DNA from: Burkholderiales bacterium
GTDB lineage: Bacteria > Pseudomonadota > Gammaproteobacteria > Burkholderiales > Burkholderiaceae_F
DNA length: 64,000 bases
Direction: 5' to 3'
Assembly (NCBI GenBank): GCA_016716275.1
Contig: JADJWR010000003.1
Coordinates: 372,001 to 436,000 of the forward strand
Part shown: positions 44,421 to 53,688 of the stretch, piece by piece
How the letters are laid out: the number at the start of each line of letters is the position of its first letter
How positions within the stretch are numbered: the stretch's first letter is position 1
Program-made: the position numbers and the translations under genes
Notes under the pieces: model-generated
The model's database searches: none
Told to the model about the DNA's origin: nothing
The model's input: the letters and a program-made list of their open reading frames with translations, nothing else

Positions 44421-44849
44421 ATGAGACGAATTCATTTTTCCGCTGCTGCTGCGGTACTTGCCATCACCACGCACGCCTGGGCCGGCGGCGGGCCGTTTCC
44501 GGCCGATGCGACCCAGGACCTGACGTCGCTGAACGGCGGCGCGCAAGTCATAGCCGAACTGCACGAGGCGCAGCGCCTCGACCTGCTGTCAAACGTCGAG
44601 CGCGACTTCCCAAGCGTCGTGGTCGGTGGCGCCTCCGACAGTGCGCTCAGCGCAGACGATCCCCGTACGGTGCGCGCGAAGATCCATGCCGAGACAGTCG
44701 AGGCCGGCCGGCTCGGCGTCCTCGGCTCGGGAGAGGGCGATCAGCCCGTCGCCACCGCCGCCCAGGAGGAACTGATCGCCGCGGCCGGCCGCCGGGCAGT
44801 CGATGACCTGCGGGCCGAGCAACGCGTGGTCCGGGCCACCGGAGGGTAA
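44421..44849 (+). CDS. Secreted protein of unknown function
   Basis: A 142-residue protein with AGGACAGGACG upstream of the ATG and a Sec signal (residues 1-21, ending A-W-A-G). The mature part is Ala/Asp/Glu rich with no aromatic core to speak of. No family recognised. Possibly controlled by the divergent LuxR regulator. Confidence 0.55.
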   Translation: MRRIHFSAAAAVLAITTHAWAGGGPFPADATQDLTSLNGGAQVIAELHEAQRLDLLSNVERDFPSVVVGGASDSALSADDPRTVRAKIHAETVEAGRLGVLGSGEGDQPVATAAQEELIAAAGRRAVDDLRAEQRVVRATGG

Positions 44850-44928
44850 TCCGCCGGGCAGCGAAGAAGCGAGCCGCCGCAGCAGTCGCTGGCTCCCGCG
44901 GGGCCGGTGACGCCGCGCACCGCACGGA

Positions 44929-45399
44929 TCAGGTCGTGGCGTCGCCCGCCAGCGCGAAACGCGATCCCAGCCGCTCTGCGCGCGCCTTCAGCGCGTGGTT
45001 CATCAGATGGAAGCTTTCCTCGGTCGCCCGCTGGCGGCCGCGGCCCAGCAGCGAGGCGAACAGCCCCTCGACCTGCTCGGTCAGGTGGAATCGCACGCCG
45101 CCTGCCGGCAGAGACTCGATGCGGAAACGGTGCTCGGTGGCGAACAGCGCGGGAACCAGCCGCTGCTGCCGCCAGCGCAGTTCGCGCGGCTCGCGCAGGT
45201 AGGTCAGCGTCGAAGTCGTCGACAGTGGCGGCTCGCCCTGTCGCTGCACGGTCAGCCGCAGCCGGTTGCCGCTGCTCGGCTTGCCAAGAATCGCGCGAAT
45301 GAACGGGTTCCAGCGCTTGCAGGAGGCAAAGTCGGTCAGGATGGCCCAGACCAGCGATGCCGAGGCGTCGATGTCGATGCTGGAATGAAGCTGCAGCAC
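44929..45399 (-). CDS. SRPBCC-family protein (copy 2)
   Basis: A 156-residue helix-grip protein, paralogue of the gene at 41.9 kb: I-D-I-D-A-S-A-S-L-V-W-A-I-L-T-D-F, W-N-P-F-I-R-A-I-L-G, F-A-T-E-H-R-F-R-I-E-S-L and a C-terminal helix with L-M-N-H-A-L-K-A-R-A. It is just 6 bp from the infA stop. Ligand unknown. Confidence 0.85.
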   Translation of the reverse strand: MLQLHSSIDIDASASLVWAILTDFASCKRWNPFIRAILGKPSSGNRLRLTVQRQGEPPLSTTSTLTYLREPRELRWRQQRLVPALFATEHRFRIESLPAGGVRFHLTEQVEGLFASLLGRGRQRATEESFHLMNHALKARAERLGSRFALAGDATT

Positions 45400-45405
45400 T
45401 ATCGA

Positions 45406-45663
45406 TCAGTATCGACGCCGCGGCGGCGGGGCCGGTCGCTTGCTGTCGAGGTGGCGGAAGGTGATCCGCCCCTTGCTCAGGTCATAAGGCGACAGTTCGA
45501 GCGAGACCTTGTCGCCGGCGAGGATCCGGATGTGGTGCTTGCGCATCTTGCCAGCCGAGTAAGCGACCAGCTCGTGGCCGTTGTCCAGCGTGACCCGGAA
45601 GCGGGAATCGGGCAGCACTTCGCTGACCACGCCGTTCATTTCGAGGTGTTCTTCCTTTGCCAT
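45406..45663 (-). CDS. infA: Translation initiation factor IF-1, extended form
   Basis: An 85-residue OB-fold protein matching IF-1: M-A-K-E-E-H-L-E-M-N-G-V-V, then G-H-E-L-V-A-Y-S-A-G-K-M-R-K-H-H-I-R-I, then G-D-K-V-S-L-E-L-S-P-Y-D. The standard IF-1 has ~72 residues; this one adds a C-terminal R-P-A-P-P-P-R-R-R-Y tail. Being outside the ribosomal-protein operon and next to a cold-shock gene, it is probably the second IF-1 found in many betaproteobacteria. GGAGCG before the ATG. Confidence 0.9.
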   Translation of the reverse strand: MAKEEHLEMNGVVSEVLPDSRFRVTLDNGHELVAYSAGKMRKHHIRILAGDKVSLELSPYDLSKGRITFRHLDSKRPAPPPRRRY

Positions 45664-45691
45664 CGCCAGAGCGCTCCGGGAAACGTAGATG

Positions 45692-45717
45692 GGACGGCCG
45701 GCCGAGGCCGGCCGTCC
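45692..45717. repeat. Strong 12-bp hairpin between infA and cspA
   Basis: GGACGGCCGGCC (45692-45703) and GGCCGGCCGTCC (45706-45717) are perfect complements 2 bp apart, a very stable stem. It lies in the gap between the minus-strand cold-shock gene and infA, so it could attenuate or protect the transcript between them. No T-run. Confidence 0.6.
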
Positions 45718-45771
45718 TGCGGAAACCGGGGCGATTGTCCGCCCGGATCTGCCATCCGCAATGCGTTGCAG

Positions 45772-45792
45772 CGCCACGCCTGCGGCGTGGCG
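45772..45792. repeat. 9-bp hairpin between infA and cspA
   Basis: CGCCACGCC (45772-45780) and GGCGTGGCG (45784-45792) with a 3-nt loop. A second stem in the same gap, closer to the cspA stop; terminator or processing role possible. Confidence 0.5.
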
Positions 45793-45844
45793 GACATCGG
45801 GGGGAGCGCAGCGCGGGGCCGCGCTCCCGGCGCAGGACCGTCGG

Positions 45845-46048
45845 TCAGACGATCTTGATTTCGGCCGCCTGCGGGCCTTTGGCGCCCTGCTTGACGACGA
45901 ATTCGACGCGTTGACCCTCGGCCAGCGACTTGAAGCCGCCGCCCTGGATCTCGGAGAAGTGCGCGAACAGGTCCTTGCTGCCGTCTTCCGGAGTGATGAA
46001 GCCGAAGCCTTTAGCGTCGTTGAACCACTTGACGGTACCAATAGCCAT
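45845..46048 (-). CDS. cspA: Cold-shock protein
   Basis: A 67-residue single cold-shock domain: G-T-V-K-W-F-N-D-A-K-G-F-G-F-I (RNP1-type) and D-L-F-A-H-F-S-E-I (RNP2-type). Canonical CspA-family length. AAGGAACGAG precedes the ATG. The upstream minus-strand 5' region is ~300 bp before the next gene, compatible with the long leaders of cold-shock genes. Binds single-stranded RNA/DNA. Confidence 0.95.
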   Translation of the reverse strand: MAIGTVKWFNDAKGFGFITPEDGSKDLFAHFSEIQGGGFKSLAEGQRVEFVVKQGAKGPQAAEIKIV

Positions 46049-46353
46049 TTTCTCGTTCCTTGAAAGGTAGTTGAGAAGTCACCGCTCGCGGGAACGTCCC
46101 GCGGCGAGCTTACGATCAAGAAACGTGAACCTGGGGAAACCTGAGGTGCGCCGCTGCGGTCGACTGCAACGGGCCAAAGAAACCGGAGGAAAAACGAAGC
46201 TCGTGCGAAAGCAGGCGAAGAGTAGCCGCTTTCGTGCCCGGTGTCGAATGACTTTTTTGTTCGTCGTGGGACTTGAAATCCGCGATCGACCGACGCCCGG
46301 CCTCGCCGGCGCGCCGCGAACGGCCCCTCGCCGCACGGCCGGCGCGCCGCCAC
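46049..46353. other. Intergenic region, likely cspA promoter and leader
   Basis: It separates the upstream trypsin-like protease gene from cspA, both on the minus strand. No coding frame is supported. I see no convincing -35/-10 pair, but a T-rich patch (ACTTTTTTG at ~46251) lies in it. A long leader for cspA would fit. Confidence 0.5.
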
Positions 46354-47091
46354 TCATCCTTCGGTCAGCGTCAGCAGGATGTCGGCGTACCAGGCGCAGT
46401 TCAGTCCGAGCGCCTCGTCGAGCGCCAGATCGCGCCCGCCGACGTCGAGCCGCGCCGAGTGAACGCCGAGCAGCATCCAGGGCAGCTCGCGCAGCGGCGC
46501 CGGCGGATCGGCAAGGCGCATCACGACCGGCGCGCCGCTGGTGCCGCGATGCGTCCGCGCATCGGTCAGGAAGTAGCCCTGGCCCTTGAAGCGCAGGCCG
46601 AAGGACGAGGCGAGCACCGCGTGGCGGACCACCGGCATGTGGTGCAGGGTGTCGTGGAAGCCGAGCGGAAATCCGACCACCAGCAGCGAGGTGCCGACCT
46701 CGACGGGCTCCTGCGCGGCCGCCAGGTGTCGCGGCGTGAAGGCGCGCAGGACGGCGGTCCGGGGCAGCGCCGGGCGCTCGATCTCGAGCACCGCCACGTC
46801 GATGTCGCCGGCGCTGTCGCGGCCCTGGCGCCAGACGCTGCGGCCGTTCCGGTACAGCGGCATCGAGAAGCCGGTGGACTCGGCGAGATTGGCCGGATCG
46901 GTGTGCAGCTCGATCTCGATGCGGTCAGGAAAGTGCCCGCTCGGCTCGTCGATCAGCACATGCCGGCTGGTCACCAGGAACAGCCGGGCATCGCGCTCGA
47001 AGAAGAAGCCGCTGGCATTGGTGAGCGGCCGGTCTGCCTCGAAGGTGTGGATGCAGGCGGCGGCAAGCAGGATGGGTTCGATGGTCGGCAT
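46354..47091 (-). CDS. Trypsin-like serine protease
   Basis: A 245-residue trypsin-2-type protease. The catalytic triad is seen as T-S-R-H-V-L, D-I-D-V-A-V-L-E, and R-G-T-S-G-A-P-V-V. No obvious signal peptide, PDZ domain or membrane segment, so it may be cytosolic. Substrate unknown. Confidence 0.85.
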   Translation of the reverse strand: MPTIEPILLAAACIHTFEADRPLTNASGFFFERDARLFLVTSRHVLIDEPSGHFPDRIEIELHTDPANLAESTGFSMPLYRNGRSVWRQGRDSAGDIDVAVLEIERPALPRTAVLRAFTPRHLAAAQEPVEVGTSLLVVGFPLGFHDTLHHMPVVRHAVLASSFGLRFKGQGYFLTDARTHRGTSGAPVVMRLADPPAPLRELPWMLLGVHSARLDVGGRDLALDEALGLNCAWYADILLTLTEG

Positions 47092-47157
47092 ATCGGAGCA
47101 GGCGCAGGTGGAAGCGGGCGAGCCGGCAGATTGTCGGCCGGTCCGGCGCTGCGGGGT

Positions 47158-48948
47158 TCAGTTCACGAACTGCAGCGCCGCCAGCCGGGCGTACAGGCCG
47201 CCGCGCGCGGCGAGTTCGGCGTGCGTGCCGGCATCGACGATGCGCCCGGCCTCGACGACGAAGATGCGGGAGGCAGCCTGCACGGTGGCCAGCCGGTGGG
47301 CGATGACGATCGTCGTGCGGCAGGCCATGGCGGTGCGAAGTGCCGCCTGCACGGCGCGCTCGCTCTCGGCATCGAGCGCCGAGGTCGCCTCGTCGAGCAG
47401 CAGCAGCGGTGCGTTCTTCAGCATCGCGCGGGCGATCGCCACCCGCTGCCGCTGGCCGCCCGACAGGCGCAGCCCCCGCTCGCCGACGAAGGTCGCGTAG
47501 CCGTCGGGCAGGCCCCGCACGAATTCGTCGACGAAGGCGGCGCGCGCCGCTGCCAGCGCCTCCTCGTCGGTGGCGTCCGCGCGGCCGTAGCGGATGTTCT
47601 CCAGCACCGTGCCGGAGAAGATCACCGGCTCCTGCGGCACCACCGCGATGCGCGCGCGCAGGTCGGCCAGGCGGGCCTCGCGCAGCTCGACGCCGTCGAT
47701 GCGCAGGCTGCCGCCGTCGATGTCGTAGAACCGCTGCAGAAGCTGGAAGACGGTCGTCTTGCCGGCGCCCGAGGGGCCGACCAGCGCGACGTTCTCGCCC
47801 GGCGCGATCGCCAGCGTCAGGCGGTCGAGCACCGGCTGCTGCCGGCGCGAGGGATAGGCGAAGCGCACCGCATCGAACTCGACCCGCACGCCGCCGGCGG
47901 CAGGCGGCAGCGGCTGCGGCACCGGCGGGTCGGCCACCGCCGAGGTCGCGCTCAGCAGCTCCATCAGCCGCTCGGCGGCGCCGGAGGCGCGCAGCAGGTC
48001 GCCCCAGACCTCGGCGAGCACGGCGACGCTGCCGGCCACCACCGCGATGTACAGCGCCGTCTGGCTCAGCTGGCCGGCGGTGATCTGCCCGGCGAGCACC
48101 GACTGCACACCGCCGTACAGCCCGTACAGCAGCGAGCCGAACACGCCGATGATGACGAACGCGGTGAGCATCGAACGCACGCCGGTGCGGCGGATCGAGG
48201 CGGCGAACGCCTGCTCGTTGGCCTCGCCGAAGCGACGCGCCTCGGCGGCTTCCTGCGTGAAGCTCTGCACCACCGGGATCGCGTTGAGAATCTCGCCGGC
48301 GATGCCGCTGGTGTCGGCAATGCGGTCCTGGCTGGCACGCGACAGCCGCCTCACACGGCGGCCGATGACGATCGCCGGCAGCACCACCAGCACGATGATG
48401 CCGGCCACCGTCAGCATCAGCCGCGGGCTGGTGGCGATCAGCATCGCCAGCCCGCCGACGAAAAGCACGGTGTTGCGCAGGCCCATGCTGATGCTCGAGC
48501 CGACCGCGTTCTGGATCACCGTGGTGTCGGTGGTCAGGCGCGACAGCACTTCGCCGGTCTTCAGCGTCTCGAAGAACTGCGGGCTCTGCTGCAGCACGTG
48601 CGCGTAGACGGCCTGGCGCAGGTCGGTGGTCACCCGCTCGCCGATCCAGGAGACCATGTAGAAGCGCGCCGCGGTGAACAATCCGAGGGCGACCGCGACG
48701 CCGAACAGGCCGAGGAAGTGATTGCGGATCGCCGCCAGCCGCTCGCCGGCATCCACCGTGGCGAGCGACAGTCCGCCGTCGACCAGCAGCTTGACCGCAT
48801 AGGGCAGCGCCAGCGTGCTGGCCGCGGCGAGCAGCAGGAAAGCCAGGGCCAGCGCGATCTGCGGCCTGTAACGCGCTACAAACGGCAGCAGCGCGCGCAA
48901 CGGCCGCAGCCGGGCGGCCGTCGGTGTGCCAGCGGCGGGCCCGCTCAT
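47158..48948 (-). CDS. MsbA-type ABC exporter (half-transporter)
   Basis: A 596-residue fusion of a six-helix membrane domain and a nucleotide-binding domain, acting as a homodimer to export lipids or drugs. Walker A G-P-S-G-A-G-K-T-T, signature L-S-G-G-Q-R-Q-R, Walker B L-L-L-L-D-E-A-T-S-A-L-D, and the membrane-domain motif F-F-E-T-L-K-T-G-E-V-L-S-R-L-T. Its ATG overlaps the MAPEG stop by 4 bp. Longer frames are shadow. Substrate not evident. Confidence 0.92.
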   Translation of the reverse strand: MSGPAAGTPTAARLRPLRALLPFVARYRPQIALALAFLLLAAASTLALPYAVKLLVDGGLSLATVDAGERLAAIRNHFLGLFGVAVALGLFTAARFYMVSWIGERVTTDLRQAVYAHVLQQSPQFFETLKTGEVLSRLTTDTTVIQNAVGSSISMGLRNTVLFVGGLAMLIATSPRLMLTVAGIIVLVVLPAIVIGRRVRRLSRASQDRIADTSGIAGEILNAIPVVQSFTQEAAEARRFGEANEQAFAASIRRTGVRSMLTAFVIIGVFGSLLYGLYGGVQSVLAGQITAGQLSQTALYIAVVAGSVAVLAEVWGDLLRASGAAERLMELLSATSAVADPPVPQPLPPAAGGVRVEFDAVRFAYPSRRQQPVLDRLTLAIAPGENVALVGPSGAGKTTVFQLLQRFYDIDGGSLRIDGVELREARLADLRARIAVVPQEPVIFSGTVLENIRYGRADATDEEALAAARAAFVDEFVRGLPDGYATFVGERGLRLSGGQRQRVAIARAMLKNAPLLLLDEATSALDAESERAVQAALRTAMACRTTIVIAHRLATVQAASRIFVVEAGRIVDAGTHAELAARGGLYARLAALQFVN

Positions 48949-49343
48949 CCCGCGATCATCCCGCGCAGCACGCCCCACGAGGCGGCGATCATCAGCCCGC
49001 CCCAGGCAACGTAGGCGAGCACGAAACCGCTGCCGCGTGACTTCGGCTCGTGCAGGTAGGCCACGGCGTACCAGATGCGACCGACCAGCCACAGGCCGCC
49101 GAGGGTGGTCGCCGTCAGCGGGCCGACGAACAACGCGCACAGCCACAGCGCGGGGATGAAGACCACCGCGTTCTCCAGCGTGTTCATCTGCACGCGGAAT
49201 GCACGCTCGAACATCTCGTGGCCGGTAGTGGCCGGCGCGGCGACGCGGTACCTGACGCGCGCCTTGCCGACGATGGCCGCGGTGGCGAAGCACAGGGCGA
49301 GGGCGGCCAGCGTGACGAGGGCGGGCCAGTGCAGGTCGTTCAT
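48945..49343 (-). CDS. MAPEG-family membrane protein
   Basis: A 132-residue four-helix membrane protein with the family's E-x-x-x-x-R-A-F-R-V-Q-M-N-T-L-E-N and P-A-L-W motif. MAPEG members include glutathione S-transferase-like and peroxidase-like enzymes, and glutathione reductase is encoded elsewhere in the window. ATGA overlap with the exporter gene implies co-translation. Confidence 0.85.
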   Translation of the reverse strand: MNDLHWPALVTLAALALCFATAAIVGKARVRYRVAAPATTGHEMFERAFRVQMNTLENAVVFIPALWLCALFVGPLTATTLGGLWLVGRIWYAVAYLHEPKSRGSGFVLAYVAWGGLMIAASWGVLRGMIAG

Positions 49344-49633
49344 CGGGGGAAGGGGTCGATGCGGACGGAGGGGCGCATCGTAAGGCAGCGGTTCCGGTTG
49401 TCTGGTTTCAGGGTCAACCCGGCAGCCCCCGGCGATATGGACGCGCGAGGGCGCGCAGCTTGCCGAGGTGCGCGCAGCCCGGTCTGCCTGCGCAGTTGCG
49501 GTAGTTCAGAGCCAATAGCTACGTTGCCAGTGTGGGCCGCGGCGGACTACCTTGACCTGGACCCGATGTGGGTGATCTGGCGGCGCGAGCTGGCCGCGAG
49601 GTGGGATGTCATGTCCAAAGGGGAGGTGCCGGA

Positions 49634-50014
49634 ATGCTGGCGAAAACCCAGGTGACGTGCATGTTGCCGGTCAAGGATCTGGCGCGTGCCCGGCGGTTCT
49701 ATGAACAGTGCCTGCGACTCGAGCCGCTCGGTGCAAAGCCGGACGGCAAGTTCGTTTACCGTTGTGGCGGCACCGAGATCGCGCTGTTCCCCAAGCCCGA
49801 GGGAACCAAGGCGGAGCACACGGCGCTGAGTTTCGCGGTGAGCGACATCGCGGCGGAGATTGCCGAGCTCAAGGGCCGCGGAGTGAAATTCGAGGACTAC
49901 GACTTTCCCGACTTCAAGACGGTCGAGCACGTCTGCGTGCTCGGTTCGGAGAAGGCGGCGTGGTTCCGCGATCCCGAGGGCAACATCCTGTGTCTGCACG
50001 AGGACATCGGATAG
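49634..50014 (+). CDS. VOC/glyoxalase-family protein
   Basis: A 126-residue single vicinal-oxygen-chelate domain pair (beta-alpha-beta-beta-beta repeats): V-K-D-L-A-R-A-R-R-F-Y, T-A-L-S-F-A-V and W-F-R-D-P-E-G-N. AGGGGAGGTGCC fixes the start at 49634. Metal ligands are partly visible (H in K-A-E-H-T-A-L, E in D-P-E-G). Dioxygenase, glyoxalase or antibiotic-resistance type cannot be decided. Confidence 0.85.
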   Translation: MLAKTQVTCMLPVKDLARARRFYEQCLRLEPLGAKPDGKFVYRCGGTEIALFPKPEGTKAEHTALSFAVSDIAAEIAELKGRGVKFEDYDFPDFKTVEHVCVLGSEKAAWFRDPEGNILCLHEDIG

Positions 50015-50066
50015 CGGGTGCTTGTGCTCGGCCGGGTGAATCCGGCCAGTGGCGCTGCGTTGCCGC

Positions 50067-51128
50067 CTACAGCCGGATCGGCTCGACGTAGCCAGTCATC
50101 TCCAGGAAGCCGCGGCCGACGCGGCGGCCTGCTTCCGTGAGCAGGCTGGCGCCTTCCCAGTAGACGGCGCCGGTGCTGGCGCGCGAGTCGAGCTCCTGGT
50201 CGACGAAAAGCGGCCTGGTCTCGAAGCTGCGCGCGCCGACGCGCAGGCGCTGCGCCACCGGCCACACAGCTCCCGTGCGCGGTGAGTTCCAGCGTTCGAT
50301 CGGCGCGAAGTCGACATCCGCCGGGGTGTACAGGCGCGGCGCGCTGCCGCCCGCCCCGCGCAGCGACGCATAGGCGTACAGCTTCTCGCCGCCACCGCGG
50401 CGGCGGATCTGGAAGGCAGTCAGTGCGGCTCCGTCGTCGAGGTTCATGCCGACCCAGTCCCAGCCGGCGGCATCGGCATCGAGCAGCGTGCTCGACCATT
50501 CGTGGTCGAGCCACGCCGTGCCGGCGAGCTCGCGCGTCTGGCCGTCCTGCTGCAGCGTCGCCTGCACGCGTAGCTGCGGCTGCGAGTAGTAGTAGCTCGC
50601 CTGCGCGGCCTGCGGGCCCTTGCGCGAGAAGCCGCCGTCGCCCTGCAGCAGCAGCGGCTGCGTCGGCGCGGCGGTGAACTGCAGGGTGAAGCCGCGCGCA
50701 GGCAGCGTGCATTCGTAGCTGCCGTCGGTGCGGCGCGTGAAGCGCCAGCGGTCGAGCCGCACGTCGGTATCGGTCTCGGAGGCGGCGGCGACGTCGAAGG
50801 CGGCCCGCGCGATGCGCTCGTCCTTCAGCAGGCTCGCGCGCGCCGGATCGGCGATGGCGGCGTGGGCGATGATCAGCTGCCTGGCGGCGAAGCGGCTCGG
50901 GTTGGCCGGATCGATCCCGGTGCGGGTGCGGAAGAAGGTGATCTGGAAGCCGAGTGGCTGCGCGGCGTCGAGCCAGCCGGTCAGGTACCACCACTCGGTG
51001 CGGTACTCGGGATGGGCGCCGTGGTCGCGTGGGAAGACGAGGGGCCGCGGCGTGACGACGGCGTACTCGACCGCATGTGCGCGCACGAGCGGCAGCGCGG
51101 CAGCGGCGAGGAAGGCGCGGCGCTTCAT
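50067..51128 (-). CDS. AttH/CrtC-type lipocalin-like protein
   Basis: A 353-residue exported protein (M-K-R-R-A-F-L signal) with the tandem lipocalin-like folds of the AttH/CrtC family: T-E-W-W-Y-L-T-G near residue 45 and later W-L-D-H-E-W-S, and W-D-W-V-G-M-N. The family includes carotenoid hydratases and the AttH partner of an FtsX-type ABC transporter. Here the FtsX permease gene is immediately upstream, so a transporter-accessory role is favoured. Confidence 0.86.
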   Translation of the reverse strand: MKRRAFLAAAALPLVRAHAVEYAVVTPRPLVFPRDHGAHPEYRTEWWYLTGWLDAAQPLGFQITFFRTRTGIDPANPSRFAARQLIIAHAAIADPARASLLKDERIARAAFDVAAASETDTDVRLDRWRFTRRTDGSYECTLPARGFTLQFTAAPTQPLLLQGDGGFSRKGPQAAQASYYYSQPQLRVQATLQQDGQTRELAGTAWLDHEWSSTLLDADAAGWDWVGMNLDDGAALTAFQIRRRGGGEKLYAYASLRGAGGSAPRLYTPADVDFAPIERWNSPRTGAVWPVAQRLRVGARSFETRPLFVDQELDSRASTGAVYWEGASLLTEAGRRVGRGFLEMTGYVEPIRL

Positions 51129-51132
51129 CGCA

Positions 51133-53688
51133 TCACCAGTCGGCCCGCACCGCCAGCACCGCATCGGGAGCCACCGCGCGGCGGCCGGCCGCCAGCGCCG
51201 TGAGCGCCGCCGCGGCCAGCAGCGCGACGATCAGCCCGGCGACCAGCAGCAGCGGCACGCGGAAGTCCATCGTCCAGTGGAAAGACTGCGGGTTGACGAA
51301 GTCGACCAGGATCCAGGCGATCGCCAGTCCGACTGCCAGCCCGATGACGATCGCCAGCCCGGTGACCAGCAAGCCCTCGATGGCGAGCAGCCGCAGGATC
51401 TGCCCCTTGGTCACGCCGAGGTGGCGCAGCATGCCGAACTCGCGCATGCGCACGATCGCCTGCGCCGAGAAGGTGGCGGCGATGCCCGTGAGGCCGATGA
51501 CGATGGCGGCGATCTCCAGCACATACGTGACGGCGAAGCTGCGGTCGAAGATGCGCAGGCTGATGGCGCGGATTTCGCCGGAGGAAGCGAACTCGGCACT
51601 CTTCAGCTGCATCTTCGGCTGCAGGTCGGCCGTGACCTCGGCCGCGCCGGCGCCGGGCGCCAGCCACAGCGCCGCCTCGGTTGGCGCGGCCGCGCCGGCC
51701 AGGCGCGTGTAATCGGCGATATCGATGATCACCGCGCCGAACTGGCGCGCGTAGTCGCGCCAGACGCCGGCGACAATGAAGGTTCGCGCCTCGCCGGCGA
51801 TCGGCAGGGTGATCTCGCCGCCGACCCGCGCGCTGTAGATGTCGACGATCGCCTCCGACACCCAGGCCGGCGGCGCCATGCCGTCGCGCCAGGCGAGCGA
51901 GGCGCCGGTCAGCGGCAGCTTGCGTGCCGCGTCGTTGCGGTCGAGGGGGCGGGCGATCAGCGACACCGGCGCGCGCGCCGGATCGAGCGTGACCTTCATG
52001 TTCAGCGAGAACTCGGCCCGTTCGACCTGCGGATGGCCGGCAAGCGTGCGCTGGTCCTGGTCGCTGAAGGTGGCGGTGGTGCTGCCGAGGCTGCCGGCAG
52101 GCGCCGTGGCGGGTCGCACGTAGATGTCCGCCGGCAGCACGCGAGTCAGCCACTGGTCGACCGAGACGCGGAAGCTCGCCACCATGGTCGCCATCGCCAC
52201 CATCAGCGCGAAGCTGGCGACGATGCCGGCGGCGCCGATGGCGGCAAAGCGCGGCGTAGCGGCAAGCCGCGTCGCTGCCAGCCACCAAGGCGCCGCCTCG
52301 GCGGTGAGCCGCCGTCGCGCCAGCCAGCGCTGCAACGGGCCGAACAGCCGTGGTGCGACCAGCGGCTTGGCGAGAATCGCCGCGACCAGCAGCACGGCGA
52401 TCGCCAGGTAGGCGCCGAGCGGGATGCCGGCGATCGGTGGCGCCATGAGCAGCAGCGCGGCCACCGCGAACAGCGCCAGCGCCGGCCAGGCACGGTATCC
52501 ACCGACGTCGCGGTCGAGACCCGAACCAGACTTCAAGGCGAGCGCCGGCGCCGAGGCGGCGGCATCGCGTGCCGGCAGCCAGCCGCCGACGGTGGCTGCG
52601 GCCACACCGAGTGCGAAGAAGAGTAGCGTCGCCCCGCCGTCGATCTGCAGCGGCGGCTGCACGCCGGTGAAGAAGCCGCCGCCGAGGTCGCCGCCGAGCA
52701 GGCGCAGCGCCACCTTTGCGACGGCCAGTCCGACGGCGATGCCAAGCACGCTGCCTGCGACGCCCAGCGCCGCCGACTCGGCGAGCAGCAGTCGCTCGAC
52801 CTCGCCGCGGGTGACGCCGATCACGCGCAGGAAGGCCAGCTGCGTCCGCCGCGCCAGCACCGCCTGCGCCTGCAGCGAGTAGACGAGGAAAGCGCCGGTG
52901 AACAGCGCCACCAGCGCCAGTACGTTCAGGTTGACGCGGTAGGCGCGCGACAGGTTCGACACGCGCGCGGCCGCGCCCTCGGCGGTCTGCAGGCTGACGC
53001 CGGCCGGCAGGCGCCACTCGCGCTGCAACTGCTGCGGCGTGCTGCCTGCGGCCAACTGCAGCTCGATGCGCGTCAGCCGGCCGAGGCGGTCGAGCCGCCA
53101 CTGCGCGAAGCCGAGGTCCATCACGCCGACGACCTGCCCGCTGCGCGCCGCGGGCAGGCTGCCGGCGATGCGCAGCCGCTCGACGCGGCCGCCGACCTGC
53201 ACGCCGATCGTCTCGCCCGGCGCAAGCTGCAGGACATCGAGTGCCGCCGGCGACAGGTAAAGGCCGTCGTCGAGCAGGGCGAAGCGGCGTCCCTTGTCGA
53301 CCGCTTCGCCGACCGTGTGCGGCGCCAGCACCGCCGAGCGCAGGATGTCGATGCCCTCGATCGGCAGCGAGCGGCCGCGCAGCCGTGGCGGCTCGACGAT
53401 TGGCGCCTCGACGTCGAGCGCCGGGCTCGCCCAGGCGACTGCCGGCGATGCCGCAACCCGTGCATAGACCGACTCGTCGAATCCCTCGCGCGGGCCGATG
53501 ACCGTGGCGTCGGCCTGGCCGCTCGCCTGCCGCACGGCGGCGGAGAACTCCTGCAGTGCCGACGCGTTGATCAGGTGCACCGCGTAGCCGAGCGACACGC
53601 CGACCGCGATGGCGATCACCTGCACGACGGCGCGCAGCGGATGGACGCGCGCGTAGCCGCCGACGACGTGGGCGAGCAGCCAGAGCAT
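51133..53688 (-). CDS. FtsX-like ABC transporter permease
   Basis: An 851-residue MacB/FtsX-type permease of the ten-helix class, with two FtsX repeats and large periplasmic loops (for example V-F-L-V-Y-S-L-Q-A-Q-A and V-T-Y-V-L-E-I-A-A-I-V-I-G). The start ATG directly abuts the ATPase stop (TAGATG). Probably moves lipids or lipoprotein-like molecules across the inner membrane, with the AttH-type protein handling cargo in the periplasm. Confidence 0.9.
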   Translation of the reverse strand: MLWLLAHVVGGYARVHPLRAVVQVIAIAVGVSLGYAVHLINASALQEFSAAVRQASGQADATVIGPREGFDESVYARVAASPAVAWASPALDVEAPIVEPPRLRGRSLPIEGIDILRSAVLAPHTVGEAVDKGRRFALLDDGLYLSPAALDVLQLAPGETIGVQVGGRVERLRIAGSLPAARSGQVVGVMDLGFAQWRLDRLGRLTRIELQLAAGSTPQQLQREWRLPAGVSLQTAEGAAARVSNLSRAYRVNLNVLALVALFTGAFLVYSLQAQAVLARRTQLAFLRVIGVTRGEVERLLLAESAALGVAGSVLGIAVGLAVAKVALRLLGGDLGGGFFTGVQPPLQIDGGATLLFFALGVAAATVGGWLPARDAAASAPALALKSGSGLDRDVGGYRAWPALALFAVAALLLMAPPIAGIPLGAYLAIAVLLVAAILAKPLVAPRLFGPLQRWLARRRLTAEAAPWWLAATRLAATPRFAAIGAAGIVASFALMVAMATMVASFRVSVDQWLTRVLPADIYVRPATAPAGSLGSTTATFSDQDQRTLAGHPQVERAEFSLNMKVTLDPARAPVSLIARPLDRNDAARKLPLTGASLAWRDGMAPPAWVSEAIVDIYSARVGGEITLPIAGEARTFIVAGVWRDYARQFGAVIIDIADYTRLAGAAAPTEAALWLAPGAGAAEVTADLQPKMQLKSAEFASSGEIRAISLRIFDRSFAVTYVLEIAAIVIGLTGIAATFSAQAIVRMREFGMLRHLGVTKGQILRLLAIEGLLVTGLAIVIGLAVGLAIAWILVDFVNPQSFHWTMDFRVPLLLVAGLIVALLAAAALTALAAGRRAVAPDAVLAVRADW

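Noticed and set aside
46273..49014. A 913-codon plus-strand frame antisense to the protease and ABC exporter.
   Set aside because: Long antisense frames are typical of very GC-rich DNA. The protein is low-complexity, rich in Arg, Ala, His and Gln, and the opposite strand has clear real genes.
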